DNA of 64,000 bases from Nitzschia sp. pyKryTriq1. Its lineage: Eukaryota; Bacillariophyta; Bacillariophyceae; Bacillariales; Bacillariaceae. A model generated the notes under the pieces. That model had not been told where the DNA came from. It saw nothing but the letters and a program-made list of their open reading frames with translations, and did no database searches. Shown piece by piece: positions 11,085-22,891 of this stretch (position 1 is the stretch's first letter; each line of letters opens with the position of its first letter). Made by a program: the position numbers and the translations under genes. The stretch spans positions 434,001-498,000 of the forward strand of contig OY101127.1 of NCBI GenBank assembly GCA_956465555.1, in the 5' to 3' direction.

Positions 11085-13444
11085 ATTCGAATACACAATA
11101 CCACGAAAAATCTAGGGTTGTGTAGATCGTCTTAGTCTCATGTACGAAGTAGGCGGAGTCGATGATTTCGTAGATAGGCCAAGAGACGCGATCGTGTCCT
11201 GGGTAGTTTTGACAAAAGACTAGTATGATGGGTACCTCAAGGTATGGGCAGCTACCCCCGCCCGTAACTTGCAGTTACGGCTGGGTTCGATAGAGGGGTT
11301 ACTTGGTTCGATAGAGGGGTACAGGCAGTATGTAAAATATAAAATAATGTCTATTACTAGCGCTACTTTCCCCAGCTTCCGTAGAATAAAACGCGTACGT
11401 AGAATCCCTACTGAAAGTCGTTCGGGTTCTTTTGTCATCCGAACGTAGGCTCCACGTACCAAATCTACACACCACCTACGCAACTCCATCTACGACCAAA
11501 TTCTCATCGACAATAGCGAAAACAAACAGAAATAACAACGATACTAACAAACCAGACGAATCGCCGAACCCTCGCGATAAGAAAGTAAACCGCAGCAATC
11601 CCAACGCATTAAGTGCGGTCAAAATCGCACAAGAATCAAGTTCTCAACGACTTGACAAAAAATTCATGGCGATGGATGTTGATGGCGGCACGCCACTCGA
11701 TAACTCAGCCTCTCGTCCCTGAAGACGACAGCTGGCACGAGCGCCTCTTCGGCAAACTTTGTAAATCAGTCAGCAAACTATCCTGGAACAGCAACGAACC
11801 AGACCGCTCCTTAGTTGTTCTTTCCGGATTCCGGTTCCGGCTGGCAAGTGCCGCACATCCTTGCCACGCTCTTTGTTGACATGGTAGATTGCCGACATAT
11901 CCGCACCAACCACATGTACATACTATCTACACTTCTATCATCATACTCGACGATCCTAAGATTCCTCACGAATCCACAGTCATCCATGGGGTGACGTTCT
12001 GCCTACCCAACGACAGGCGTCATTAAAACCCTCCCAAAGGGGAGTTGACGGCTCTAGCTTAAGCCTATATACTTAATCATTGTGTCATTATTATTATCTA
12101 TTACTAGCGCTAGCGCGTGAATGAAGGTCCCAGATGTTTGGCGAGCCCTGCCGGCCTTCAGGATGATCGATTGATGGTCACAATGATAGAATCACTTTAA
12201 GGGGGAGTACTCGCCCCTTTTTAGAGGCATCTCTGTCCCTCGTCAGTCGCCCCTTCAATCCCAAAATTTCCCCCAGAGGCGGCGCATATCCCAGCTCTTT
12301 TCTTATCTTGCCAGGGGGTGGCAAGATAACTGTAGAAACTGGTAGGCTTCTACGTGCGAGAAAAGCACGAGAATGCATGGATATTATTATTTGGTATGAT
12401 GCATCACTTGCACGCGATAGCGCTAGTAATAGACATTATTGTACATTCGTTCACGCGATAGCGCTAGTAATAGACATTATTGTACATTCATTCACGCGAT
12501 AGCGCTAGTAATAGACATTATTGTACATTCATTCACGCGATAGCGCTAGTAATAGACATTATTGTACATTCATTCACGCGATAGCGCTAGTAATAGACAT
12601 TATGGTACATTCATTCACGCGATAGCGCTAGTAATAGACATTATTGTACATTCATTCACGCGATAGCGCTAGTAATAGACATTATGGTGCATTCATTCAC
12701 GCGATAGCGCTAGTAATAGCAAATCTTTCACGCGATAGCACTATGAGTACGACGATGATATCTACCGGTACTTGCATTGTCTTCACGAGTTCCAGTCGCG
12801 ACGAGTCAAGGGTAAGTCGTGTCTTACCGTTTTTGATTGGCGGAAGAAATGTAATCTCATTTAAGTGAACCCCTCTTGGGCTATATTATGGGAAATCCCT
12901 ATGACGCCTAGGCCTATTTCAAAGAAGAATGGTATTAAACGGAAAAACGAATTCTCCGATGACTGCAAGAATGGATGGGAATCCTGTCAAAGGAATCTTC
13001 GAATTCCTTCCTTTTCTTTTCTCTCTCCCCTTTTTCCCCCTCCCTTTACCGCCTTTTCCCTAAAAAATTTCATCATCAGTCATCATCAGTCATCAGACAT
13101 TCAGTCATCGCTCCTTCTCTGAACACTCGTCCGGTTTTTCCATACCGGTACTTGTACAGGTAGAATGTGTCGACCTACCGACCCGCCCACCCGCGGCCTT
13201 GCCCGTTTCATCTGCTCTACCATCTACCATGTACGTACTGGTGCCGGCAGCTACTAGTAGAGAGAGTAGCAATACTGCTTGGACACAATCGTTGCCAATT
13301 GCCAACCTTTTGCTATCTTTTCACTTCTAGCAAAACCCTTCTACTTCAGCAAGTCAGTGTCATATTTGTACTTGTCCTCCTCTAGATATAGCATCTTCTA
13401 ACCCTACGGGAACTTTTCATATTATTCCTCATCAGTAGTACATC
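11085..13444. other. Repeat-rich intergenic region
   Basis: No gene is supported here. There are short open frames at 11432-11722 and 11613-11879 whose products (polar; ending DDSWHERLFGKL and similar) are unrecognised and may be remnants of a mobile element. Single units of a 41-bp repeat sit near 11347 and 12097, and a tandem array of the same unit occupies 12413-12736. A 15-base direct repeat GGTTCGATAGAGGGG occurs twice near 11285-11325. The last 300 bases would contain the promoter of the FkbM-type gene. Confidence 0.5.
12413..12736 (+). repeat. 41-bp minisatellite array
   Basis: About eight head-to-tail units with an exact 41-base period: the core CGCTAGTAATAGACATTA begins at 12421, 12462, 12503, 12544, 12585, 12626, 12667 and 12708. 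Units differ by only one or two substitutions. Each contains AGCGCT within an imperfect palindrome and TCACGCGATAG. The last unit decays into partial copies around 12730. The same unit is found in opposite orientation near 61.3 kb. Confidence 0.95.
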
Positions 13445-14602
13445 ATGGTGTTGCCGGGATCTCGTTCACAAAAAAGATGCCCTCCTGGTGGAGGAAGAAT
13501 TCTATCACCGTACATGAAACGTTTTCTTGGATTGCCGGCAATCCTCGCTGCTTTGTTAGTATGCGCAAGTAGCCTTTACGTGCTCTACACGTCCATCTTC
13601 TTCGCAGAGGAGAACGTAGTAGTGGGCATCGAGGTTGCGTCTGTAAAAACAAGTGGTGCCTTCGATATACGAAAGGTGTGTCAATCATCATCTTCTTCGA
13701 TGAAAATCAGCACCAATGATCGTCGACTATTGCCATACTCGGAGCTAATGGGACTGGAGGAGATACGCTCGGTACTGAATGATTGGTATAAATCCAACTG
13801 TCAAAAAGGAATGGGCGAAGCCAACAAACACTCCTGTAGCTTTGCCTCGATTGGTCAGCACTTACTACACCACGCCATTGAACTCAACCAAACCCTCCTT
13901 ACTGTCCAGGTCGGAGCCATGGACGGGAAAAGCAACGATCCCATGTATGAAATGTTTGTAGGTGACGGGCGAAAACGCGTCGGGACTATGAAATTCGGCA
14001 ACTTAATTAATTGGTTACCTGTTTTGATTGAACCAGTGCCAAGGAATTTTGAACTGATGGTAGAAACATACATTGACATTTCCAAGACCAGGGGTCTGGG
14101 ATGTGCAGTACCCATCAATGCAGTTGTCTCGTATGATCATGATTCGTCTCCCAACCAAAAGACAACCTGTCCATTTTGTCGCATCAATACAGCCGAGGAT
14201 GCCCCAAAGGAATGCGCCGACCTTCCGAGTTGGATGAAGTTCCAGCTTGGAACACTAAATTGCGAATATGCAAGAAAATTCTTTGGGAAGAAGAATTTTG
14301 GTCTTTGCGTCCTTCAGGATCCTCTGCCTTGCTCCTCTATTACCAATTTACTATCTAAAAGATCCTTGCCATCTGACAACATTGGCATGCTTCAGGTTGA
14401 TATCGAAGGCTATGAACATCGTTTATTTGAGGGCTTCCTTGAAGAGCTTCCGGAGCAAAAGTTACCTTGCATTATTCATTTCGAACATAAGGTAATGAAG
14501 AAACAAGATCAAACCCTACTAAAGATGGTGGAAGAACTGATGGCAAGCAAAGGATATGCATTGATTGATGAAGGCGAGGATTATCTTGCAGTCCGACTCT
14601 AG
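13445..14602 (+). CDS. FkbM-type methyltransferase-like type II membrane protein
   Basis: Single exon, 385 residues. A hydrophobic segment at about residues 29-51 (LPAILAALLVCASSLYVLY) preceded by basic residues indicates a type II signal anchor, so the catalytic part should face the Golgi/ER lumen. The lumenal part has VQVGAMDGKSNDP (SAM-binding loop 1), VLIEPVPRNFE (acidic loop after beta 2) and IGMLQVDIEGYEHRLF, the D-x-E-G-x-E block of FkbM proteins, about residues 320-335. FkbM relatives O-methylate sugars or small molecules; the acceptor here is unknown. Several cysteines in the lumenal half (for example CPFCR) may form disulphides. The start ATG follows a repeat-free leader and gives the membrane anchor directly. 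Confidence 0.75.
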   Translation: MVLPGSRSQKRCPPGGGRILSPYMKRFLGLPAILAALLVCASSLYVLYTSIFFAEENVVVGIEVASVKTSGAFDIRKVCQSSSSSMKISTNDRRLLPYSELMGLEEIRSVLNDWYKSNCQKGMGEANKHSCSFASIGQHLLHHAIELNQTLLTVQVGAMDGKSNDPMYEMFVGDGRKRVGTMKFGNLINWLPVLIEPVPRNFELMVETYIDISKTRGLGCAVPINAVVSYDHDSSPNQKTTCPFCRINTAEDAPKECADLPSWMKFQLGTLNCEYARKFFGKKNFGLCVLQDPLPCSSITNLLSKRSLPSDNIGMLQVDIEGYEHRLFEGFLEELPEQKLPCIIHFEHKVMKKQDQTLLKMVEELMASKGYALIDEGEDYLAVRL

Positions 14603-15222
14603 TGGTGCGCTGGCGCGGACGAAGCTCTGCCGATTCCTCGCCACTGATGTGTGGCCGACGATACCTACTTCATTTGCCAAATTCAATTCGTTTCTTTCGG
14701 CACTATATGGTGCAAGATTTCTTGTAAAGTACTAGCATCATCATCGTTTCTTGTTATTTTCTCCCGCGATGGTGTGTGCCTGTCACGTGCCACTACTAGT
14801 AGGGTTGTTGCGGTACCAGGTACAGGTAATACCGGTAGGCAACATTCGACATGCTGCGCGGTGGAATGGTTGATTGTGGCGAGGCTCATAGCAACGTGTA
14901 AGAGAGATACGTTCTACTACTCGTCGCCTGCGAATCAGACTTTCCACGGCTACGCAAACCGCGTCGTGCTGAACGGCTAGCGAAGACCTTAGACTAGCAG
15001 ACCTTCGGTGAGATCAAAGAACCAAGCTGCGGGAAACCTGATCTACCTCATAAATTTTGGTCATGACCATATCGTCGAATGTGCATTCGTCGACTGTTGA
15101 CCATGAGGAAGAGACGGACCCCGGAGTGTTGTGCAAAGTGATGTCATGTTCTTTCTTGTGTGGAGAAATTGTGTCCCCCGCTAGAGTTTCACGTACCAAA
15201 GAAGAAAGAAGAACTACTACTA

Positions 15223-15464
15223 GACCTTCTCAACAAAGAATTGCAATGATCTTGTTGTTTCCGCCGACCGCCGACGCCGCGCTTTCACCGCGGGAACAAT
15301 GTTCTGATGGCTTCTCAAGGAGAGCACAGAAAACTAAAGTTGTTAGAAATTTGGCTAATCAGAGTAGTCAAGTGTTTTCCATGTGCCCCGAATTATATAC
15401 ATATTTAATGTATGTTTATTGATCATTTGGGGGTATTTTCTACGGGATGTGTCAGCCATAGATT
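15223..15464 (+). repeat. Dispersed 0.25-kb repeat, copy 2
   Basis: Direct-orientation copy of 8230-8484, roughly 7 kb away, from GACCTTCTCAAC to GCCATAGATT. It lacks the short duplicated segment of copy 1. Flanking sequences differ on both sides, so the ends of the shared block are probably the ends of the mobile or amplified unit. Confidence 0.85.
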
Positions 15465-15612
15465 AGTAAAGCTACGTTGGTGGCACATCGAAGCGAAGCC
15501 ACCTTCCCCCACGCGCAAAGTCATCCCACGCCGGCCCTTCCCCCACGCAGGAATGCAGTTGAGATGTCGGACACGTCCGACATCATTATTTATTCGATTA
15601 AGTCGGACACGA

Positions 15613-16005
15613 CTGAAGGCGGAAACTATACTCGGAAGCTTGGAATCTTGTTCGAATCCTGCTTGGAAACTTTTATTTATGAACACTGGTATTCGCAAAG
15701 ATCCTATGTTAACAATGGATCTTGTGTCCTCGTCTCGCCAGTATTATCGCAAGAGTATCCAGAAGGTGATGAGTCCCAGAAGACGAGTAGTTTCTAGAAC
15801 CTAGTCCAACTGAAGGCGGAAACTATACTCGGAAGCTTGGAATCTTGTTCGAATCCTGCTTGGAAACTTTTATTTATGAACACTGGTATTCGCAAAGATC
15901 CTATGTTAACAATGGATCTTGTGTCCTCGTCTCGCCAGTATTATCGCAAGAGTATCCAGAAGGTGATGAGTCCCAGAAGACGAGTAGTTTCTAGAACCTA
16001 GTCCA
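15613..16005 (+). repeat. 197-bp tandem duplication
   Basis: Two head-to-tail copies, 15613-15809 and 15810-16005, starting CTGAAGGCGGAAACTATACT and ending CTAGAACCTAGTCCA. They appear essentially identical, implying a recent duplication or an assembly collapse/expansion event. An open frame runs through copy 1 in one phase and through part of copy 2 in another because 197 is not a multiple of three; no function is recognised. Confidence 0.95.
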
Positions 16006-16238
16006 GACTAAACTGTTATAAAATTGGAATCTACTAATTTAGTAACACCGTACATTCTAAGTAATGCTAATACCGGTACCAGGTACCGGTTCTCTGTACG
16101 AGTACAGTAGTCCAACTGTACTGTACCGGTACCAGCCGGCCACGCCTCACGCGCCCCGCCCGGCGCAACTATACGTGTACTAGAGCAACGATAACGCTGC
16201 TTGGCTGTCATAGACGACTCGAAATAAATCCTCTACTA

Positions 16239-16427
16239 GCATAAACCGCTTTGCGCGAGAGCGGGGCCACAAAAATATTTTTCACCTTTTTCCGCTTTCT
16301 CCGCGCATTTGCGTGTTGAGCGTTTTACCCAAAAATGGAAATCGCGGTTTTGGTTTCACCGCGCAAATGCGCGTTGAAATCGGAATAAGGTGAAAAATAT
16401 TTTTGTCTCGCGCAAAGCGGTTTATGC
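16239..16427. mobile_element. MITE with 22-bp terminal inverted repeats and TA target duplication
   Basis: The element begins GCATAAACCGCTTTGCGCGA and ends with the exact reverse complement; the perfect terminal arms are 22 bases. After a short mismatch a second inverted block (AAAAATATTTTTCACCTT) pairs as well. It is flanked by TA on both sides (16237-16238 and 16428-16429), the target duplication typical of Tc1/mariner-type (Stowaway-like) elements. The 189-bp interior has no coding capacity. Confidence 0.85.
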
Positions 16428-16541
16428 TACGGTACGGTTTAAAAAGAAGAAGAAGAAGAATCAATCATCGTCCGTTAAAATTCTGAGATTCTTCCTTCCT
16501 TTTGCAGCTTGCAGCTTGCTTGGCTATCTTCGCATTTCACA

Positions 16542-17344
16542 ATGAAACCAGTTGGGCAAACACCCGCAGAGGAGGCACAGACGGAACAAGAAGCATCGGT
16601 GGCGCCCAATGATGATGAGTCACAAACAAAAAACCCAAAGATGTTGAGGGATCAGCCCTCATCCGATCAGGGTGTGCATCGTCGTCGCACACTATACCTA
16701 GTGCGGCACGGGGAGGCGGTTCACAACGTGTTGGAAGCCAAGGCGCAAGAGACAGCGAGACTGGAGTCGCAATCCATGAATCTTTCGAAAGAAGAAACCC
16801 ACGCTCGCATGGAGGCACAACGCCAGGCCATACTGCAAGATCCATCCCTTCGAGATGCACGTTTGACAGATAAAGGAAGACAACAGGCTCGTGATTGCGG
16901 AAAGCGATTACAGGAACTCATTGATCAGGGTCTTACCCATCCTCCAACGGAAGCCATGGTATCTCCGCTGGCTAGGACCTTGGAGACCTGCCAATTAATA
17001 CTGGACAGCGTCAACCCAGATATTAAGGCCCACATCCGGCCCGAATTGCAAGAGCGACAGACCCACTTCCCACCAGATACACCAAGACGACATAGTTCCA
17101 TGTATCGGCCATCGAATCGAGAGAAAAGCTCCGAGAGCGAGCCTCGCACCTATTTGATTTGTTGATGGAAATGAGTAGCCGACATGTATTGATTGTAAGC
17201 CACAAAGGATATTTGAGAGAGCTTGAGCGTGGTCTCCTCGGATTGAAAGACAGCGCCTTATTTGGAAATGCCGAGGTGCGAGTCTACCGTGTGGAATTTA
17301 CAAAAGGGAAACGAAAACTAGAGTCACTGGAACGTTTGGTGTAG
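16542..17344 (+). pseudogene. Histidine-phosphatase (phosphoglycerate-mutase-like) gene with a broken frame
   Basis: The first frame, from the ATG at 16542, carries TLYLVRHGEAVHN (the catalytic R-H-G), RLTDKGRQQARDCGKRL and VSPLARTLETCQLIL, all standard histidine-phosphatase blocks, but stops at 17165 after ELQERQTHFPPDTPRRHSS. The C-terminal part, IESREKLRERASHLFDLL and HVLIVSHKGYLRELERG with the second catalytic histidine (S-H-K-G), is in another frame and ends at 17344. The two frames meet around 17090-17110, too close for an intron, and the linker between the blocks is shorter than in relatives. So this is a small insertion/deletion, a sequencing error or a dying gene. Each half is well conserved in sequence, which favours a recent change. 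Its substrate cannot be told from the sequence. Confidence 0.65.
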
Positions 17345-17810
17345 GCAAGAAATTCTCACAAAGAGTATTATAAAGGAACAACGACATTGCCAGAGACTTC
17401 CGGAACAATGAGTAGTGGAACGGGTGGTCAGCTCTCAAGACAGGAGGTCTGGAAAGGCCGCTTTTTTTCAAGTCGAGGTGAAAAGACAAGTTACATAGCA
17501 AAATCCATATGCCTCGATACCTTCGATGCATACTGATGAAGCTCAACGGAAACTTTTTAATAAGCTAGTCTATCCTTGATCACCTGGTTGATAATTCTTG
17601 TGGCTTCCAGATTGATTCCGACCGTCGCGTGTCGACAGAGTAGAGTAGAGTCTGCGGCAGAAGCAGCATAACAACTATCATTATTTATGCGTGCTTTTCA
17701 CGTGATAATAAAAATATAGGAGATGTTGGAAGAAGAGAGCGTTGTAGTTTTCCTCTCTTAGTCGTATCGGCATCTCCTCTCCTCGAAGTGTACCAGTACT
17801 GTACCGGTAG

Positions 17811-18000
17811 ACGGAAGTTTACTTTACTTGAGATAGGTGCGTGCCTCGGAAGAGCAGACGAACTTTTGCTAACACTCGTACAAGTACACCACGTGGGGCC
17901 GGGGAAGTGGTCCCACTAGTCGAAGCGAGTGGTGCCGAGGAAGTGGTCCCACTAGTCGAAGCGTCAGCTGACAGCGTACCGGTACAGACTACGGAGATTT
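17811..18000 (+). repeat. Dispersed repeat related to 36196-36334
   Basis: Shares AAGTTTACTTTACTTGAGA at the left, GGAAGTGGTCCCAC in the middle, and CAGCTGAC...ACAGACTACGGAGATTT at the right with 36196-36334 on the same strand. In this copy the AAGTGGTCCCACTAGTCGAA block is duplicated with a 36-base period and an ACCGGTAC motif is inserted near the right end. Confidence 0.75.
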
Positions 18001-18242
18001 TTCGCACCCCCAACGAAAGACGGACAGACCAGAAGTCGACCAGAGCGAAATGTCAGTGTTAGTTGATCATAATCTCATTGAAAAAGTCGCCGTGTTCAGT
18101 GAACGAGGCAAGGTGATGTACCGAAGGGTAACCCGAAAGACAGAGAACAGCTACGCAGTTGGAAGTCGAGTAGGGTCTTAGGCCAACGAATTTGAAACAC
18201 TAGATAGTAATATTGTTGAGGGCTGGTTGGCGCCTGCGCCAC

Positions 18243-18395
18243 AACAACTGACAAGTACGGTATGTACTTGTACCGGTACAGTGCTGGTACTGGGTACCAG
18301 GTACCACTGGTTCGTACAATAGTACCGGTATGGGGGCGCGGGCGCATACGATTACCAGGTACAAGTACATACAGTACGGGTACAGCACTCTGACG
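18243..18395. repeat. GGTACC/ACCGGT motif cluster
   Basis: In 150 bases the sequence runs through repeated variants of GTACTTGTACCGGTACAG, GGTACTGGGTACCAGGTACC and AGTACCGGTA. These overlapping palindromes could fold into several alternative hairpins. No coding sequence overlaps. Confidence 0.65.
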
Positions 18396-18883
18396 AAGTG
18401 TTTCGTGTCAACGGCCTTATTTTTAGCGGTATTCTAACGCTTAGTATAAGTTCTTGACCTGGCGTGTGCGTGTGTAAAGCTCTCGCACGCGCCTCTACTA
18501 CTGTAGCTTCATAATAATAAACAATAATTATTAATACGTAAAAAATAATGACAACCACAACATAATATCTCATCTGATGCCAATCTCCTCCGCCCATGCA
18601 TCATTGGGTTCGCGCGGCCGGCATTGCTTCCGCGAGTTTGTACCGTAGACTACGAACCGATCGTACAGTACCGCGATACTCTCGTACAGGTAGACTACAA
18701 ATCCGGTACATCATACCGCTCTCCCTCCCTCTCTTCTTTCATTCATCCCGTCCATCGTTGGATCTTGTCCACAAGAAGTCATCCACCACTTCTCGTTTGG
18801 CTTGGTCATCAAGGCACCTCCACCGTAGTCCATCGAAGCAGGAGATACGACACATACGTACAGTCAAGGTACAACCAGTGACG

Positions 18884-21800
18884 ATGAGAGTGCATTGGTT
18901 TGCCTTCGTGGCAGCACTTGTGAGCAGCGGAGGTGGGAGTTTGTCGTCGGCGCAAGAGGCCTCCCGCCCCGTCACGGACCACGGAGTCCTCGAATGGATC
19001 CACAATTCTGAGGGGGGATACATCCACCCTGACCAAGAGTTGCGTGTGGACCCGGAAATTGGCTCTTTGGGTATCTTTGCCACGAAATTCATTCCCAAGG
19101 GAACTGTTTTGTGCCAGGTGCCTTGGAGCATCGTCATCAAAAGCGACGACCCCGAGGAAGAAGGGCAAATGTGCTGTGGCACTGTCAAGTCCGTGGCCCG
19201 CGAAATGAAAAAGGGCAACGAGTCCGAGTTCGGGCCGTACGTCGAGTACTTGAATGCGCAGCCCAACGACGATATACCCAGCGCGTGGAGTGATATGGGA
19301 CAAGAGTTGTTCCGAGCCATCGCTGGCGGCAAAGTCGAAGATACGCTAATCCCTCCGGAGGAACCGACTGAGTGGCTGATCTATGATTGGTATGGTAGAT
19401 GTCGAGGAAGCCGGGTCGACAAGCTTGCGGCCAAAGCGGCCATGCTAGTCGTCCAGCGAAGTGACGACGCCATCATGATTCCAGGTAAATATGCACTTGC
19501 TTGCTTTCTTCGCCGCGTGTGGCGGATCCTCGGTGTCGTTGGGCTCGTTCTCATTATTTCGTCGTTCGACTCTATACCACCCAGGCTACGACATGTACAA
19601 CCACCGCAATGGAAAATATCTCAACACGGAGGTCACCACGTACGAAGGAGAAAAGCACGTCACCGCAGCCGCCCGGGACATTCAACCTGGGGAGCAAATT
19701 CACAACAGCTACAATCGATGCAAAGAATGTTCTGGTCGTAGAATTGGATATGGAACTGCAGGTGAGTGGGGGACTTTGCCTGCGAGTGTCCAGATGTTGT
19801 TCTCTTGAACTTACCTTGCTGCTGCTGCTGCTACTACTGCTACTGCGCTTCAACAACTACTTGTACGATAGAAATCCTTCGGGACTATGGCTTCGTCGAG
19901 GCGTTTCCTCAGATTTGGCATTACCAGGGAGACATGCAATTCGAGCTCGACGTCAATGAGCACGGAGGATTCGATTTGAAGTGGATGTACAAAAAAATCC
20001 CCAACAACGACGATCGCCCAGGGGCTATTGTGTGGTTCCGCCGCCAAATCCGTCGATTGCGACAAGTTCGAAATGTCAACTACAAGGATGGCAACCCAGG
20101 CATGCCGGAACATGAATGGAAAACGGCTTGGGAGTTCCAAAGAGCCAACATTCAAGCCATGACGGTGGCAGCAGCCTCCCTAGAGGCGATTGAAGCCGGA
20201 AAGACCGACGACAAGGAGATGGCAGAACTACAGTCGTCGATTCTCGTCAGTGACTTTGATGAAGACATGCCGCACTACGACAAGCTTGACTGGGAATTCG
20301 ACGATCTCGAGTATGTCAACCCAACCTGCAATAACCGGAAAATCATGAAATTCCTAGATCATGTCGTGGTCGAAGAGCTCAAAACGCACTACCAACGTCT
20401 GAATTTTGCCATTCATCCTGATACAATGGACGTGGTGATGGACCTGGACAATATTGTTCAAATTTCGAGCAACTATCGTCCTCAGTACCATGAATACGTC
20501 ACTCATGCAGCCGCAAGATTCGTCAAAGATATCAAGCGCGTCATTTTCATCGGTGGAGGAGATTCCATGCTGCTTCACGAAACCCTCAAGTATCCCGATT
20601 TGGAGTTGGTGGTCGGTTTGGAATTGGACCAGATGGTTACTCGTAAATGCTTCAAGTACTTCCGATCCTCCCCTCACTTTGAAGATCCTCGAGTCGAATG
20701 GTGGTTTGGAGACGCAACCAAGAGCTTGCTCTTGTTGTCGAAAGAATACTGGCAGAGCTTTGACCTGGTTCTGGTCGATCTTTCTGAGACTGTCATGTCC
20801 CTCTCTGTGACCTCTGAACTTGACGTGTTCGACGCCCTCGCTCTCTTACTGAAGCATGACGGCGTCATGGTCAAGAACGAATTGTACATGGAACCATTCA
20901 GCAAGGTCTTTGATTACACTATGGATATTCTTTACGAAAGCCCTGTCATCTGCAGCCAAGTTCTAGCCTTTGGAAGCAACAAGGTCGATTTCATGCACGA
21001 CGAAGTCTACGATCACGGAATCGAAACTTTCTTGTACAAGAACATGCACGATCCTGACACAAGACACAACTTTACTCATGATTATCGTATCAACAATGCC
21101 ACCAAACTGGGCAAATGTGGCAGTCTTCCGAAAATCGAAAAGTTGGAAGAGCAGATTAAGAGTGCCGGTATTGTTGAAATCGTCGAAGCCGAGAAGGTTA
21201 CTGTGACTTTGGATGAATCTCTTGGAGAGGTATTTACTCACGTCATTGAGCGAGAAGGGTTCCGACCGCTCGCCGCTCCAGTATATGAAAGTGGCATGAT
21301 GATGATTGTCATGAAAGAAGGATATGTCATGACTCGAATGTGGCCGGGGGAGAAATATTGCAACCTTGACGTCAACCTATGGGGTAAATTCCACAAATTG
21401 CACGATTTGAGACAATCCTTGACGGATGCCATGGGAAGTGAATTGGTCTCGCGCTTCCGAATTGTCGTCGGCGGCATGTACGGTTCCGACACCTGGACTG
21501 AGGACCGTGACATCATTGGGCCTCAGATTGTTCAGACTCGTAACTGCGATATTCCAACGCACGGCGATGCTCCGGACGTTAGCGAGGAGCTCATCACGGC
21601 GGCTTTTGACAAATCCATTGGGCTGGTCAATGGTGAGGAAATCACAGCGATTGTTGTCTGCGAGGATACTGACGATTGCTTGGCAACCAGACTTGTCAGC
21701 AAGCACAACACCGTCCGGAAGATTGTCAAGCTAAAGGCATGCAAGAGGCTACGAGAGTCGCCCGATAGCGTTGATTCTCAGTATGCTTGCGAAGTCGACT

Positions 21801-22891
21801 TGACGCTCGAAATCAAACAGAAGCTTGCAAACGACAAGGCTGATCTTGTCGTAGTCGACTCGAGCGCGTCCTACCAACTAGTCCAGATCTTGAACAGTAT
21901 TTTGAGTCGCGATGAATATCGCAAGGACATTATTCGTGAGGAGAATGTCTTCATGGCCTGGACTATGAATGCGGAGGAAGAGGAACACCAACGATTCTTC
22001 TTGGATCGTTACCGCAAGCAACACGAATGGGATCCCATGGCCCGCGCCGAAATCTGGATGCAAGACGGAAAGAAGGCTCTTGAATTCGGCGTCCTCTCAG
22101 CCGGTGACAAGAAGATTGTGTACAAAATTGACGAGATTGAGACCAGTCTCAAGAAGTCTTTCAAGGGCAAGGAGAATATCAAAATTGAACTTCGTGGTAT
22201 CTATGGCGGTTTGTACGAGTTCAAGGATGTCTGGGAGCCCCAAGAATTTCTGCAATCAGACTATGATACTGACGCCGGGTACGACCATTACTTTGGACAG
22301 AAACCTTTGGCTCGACACACAGTATTCCAGTTGGAAGAAAAAGAAAACATGTCATTCGACTTCAATAAGGACTCGTTGAACCATGCGCTGGCCAAGGCTT
22401 TGGAAGCGGTGGCCTTTGAATGTACGGCGCGCTATTCATATGTCGGCGTTGGTGAAGGTGTGGTGATGCTCTGCATGAATCCGTACAAGGGAAGCACGGT
22501 CCTAGTGTGGGACGGTCGCAAGCACGTCGACATTAGCTACTATTTGATGGGTGACGAGGAGGGAGAGCCTGAACGATTCATGGGAGCCTTTTTGCATCAC
22601 GTCGGCAGGAAGTTGACAGTGGCCCTTCGCGACGAAATGCCACGCGGAACCGGAAGGGTCATCAACTTTGCGGGAGACCTGAGAACCCGCGAGGAACTGA
22701 AAGATTTCTACGAGAATCTGGAATCATATGAATTCAATTCGAAGGCGAAGCCGGAAGCGGGTGGAGATGATGAGGAAGGTGATGAGGAGGATGACGACGA
22801 CGATGAAAATGAAAATGACGAAGAGGAAGACGCAACGGTTCCTGACATGTACGCCTTTGACGTCAAGGACCCAGCCAAAGCAGAACTGTAG
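18884..22891 (+). CDS. SET / spermidine-synthase-like / AdoMetDC-like fusion protein, copy A
   Basis: Exons 18884-19484, 19585-19761 and 19872-22891 give 1,265 residues. A signal peptide opens the protein (MRVHWFAFVAALVSS). A SETD3/Rubisco-LSMT-type SET domain follows: LGIFATKFIPKGTVLCQVPW (62-81), GYDMYNHRNG (201-210), ARDIQPGEQIHNSYN and DYGFVEAFP near 264-272. Residues about 480-600 look like an aminopropyltransferase (spermidine synthase) core: VIFIGGGDS, LELDQ, DPRVEWWFGDA and FDLVLVDLSE. Around 711-765 and 1095-1155 are two stretches resembling AdoMetDC (SpeD): MIVMKEGYVMTRMW with LDVN, and a second copy ending PRGTGRVINF. In the first, the position of the pyruvoyl-forming E-S of SpeD reads E-G. 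The C-terminus is very acidic. The domain set fits enzymes proposed for diatom long-chain polyamine synthesis or transfer in the secretory pathway; that role is inference. A same-strand paralogue lies at 30.7-34.7 kb. Confidence 0.85.

Larger units (their letters stand above)
14603..16541. other. Repeat-rich intergenic region
   Basis: No convincing gene. It contains the second copy of a dispersed repeat, a 197-bp tandem duplication, a cluster of GGTACC/ACCGGT motifs (16066-16135) and a TA-flanked MITE. Short open frames cross the tandem duplication but their products are unrecognised and are interrupted at the repeat junction. Confidence 0.5.
17345..18883. other. Intergenic region with repeats
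   Basis: No gene is supported. It contains one copy of a dispersed repeat (17811-18000), a dense GGTACC/ACCGGT motif cluster (18243-18395), and the leader of the first SET fusion gene. An upstream in-frame ATG exists at 18596, but using it would bury the signal peptide at residue 96. Confidence 0.5.

Noticed and set aside
12413-12736. Regular 41-bp repeats resembling a CRISPR array
   Set aside because: Units are head-to-tail with no unique spacers, and the surrounding genes are eukaryotic with introns. It is a minisatellite.
15640-15670. B-box-like GTTCGAATCC, possible tRNA gene
   Set aside because: The flanking bases do not form a T-arm stem, there is no acceptor-stem partner upstream, and the motif is simply part of a 197-bp tandem duplication.
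18596-18883. Upstream in-frame ATG for fusion copy A
   Set aside because: The 96 residues it would add are basic and unstructured and would place a clear signal peptide inside the protein; the ATG at 18884 opens that signal peptide directly.
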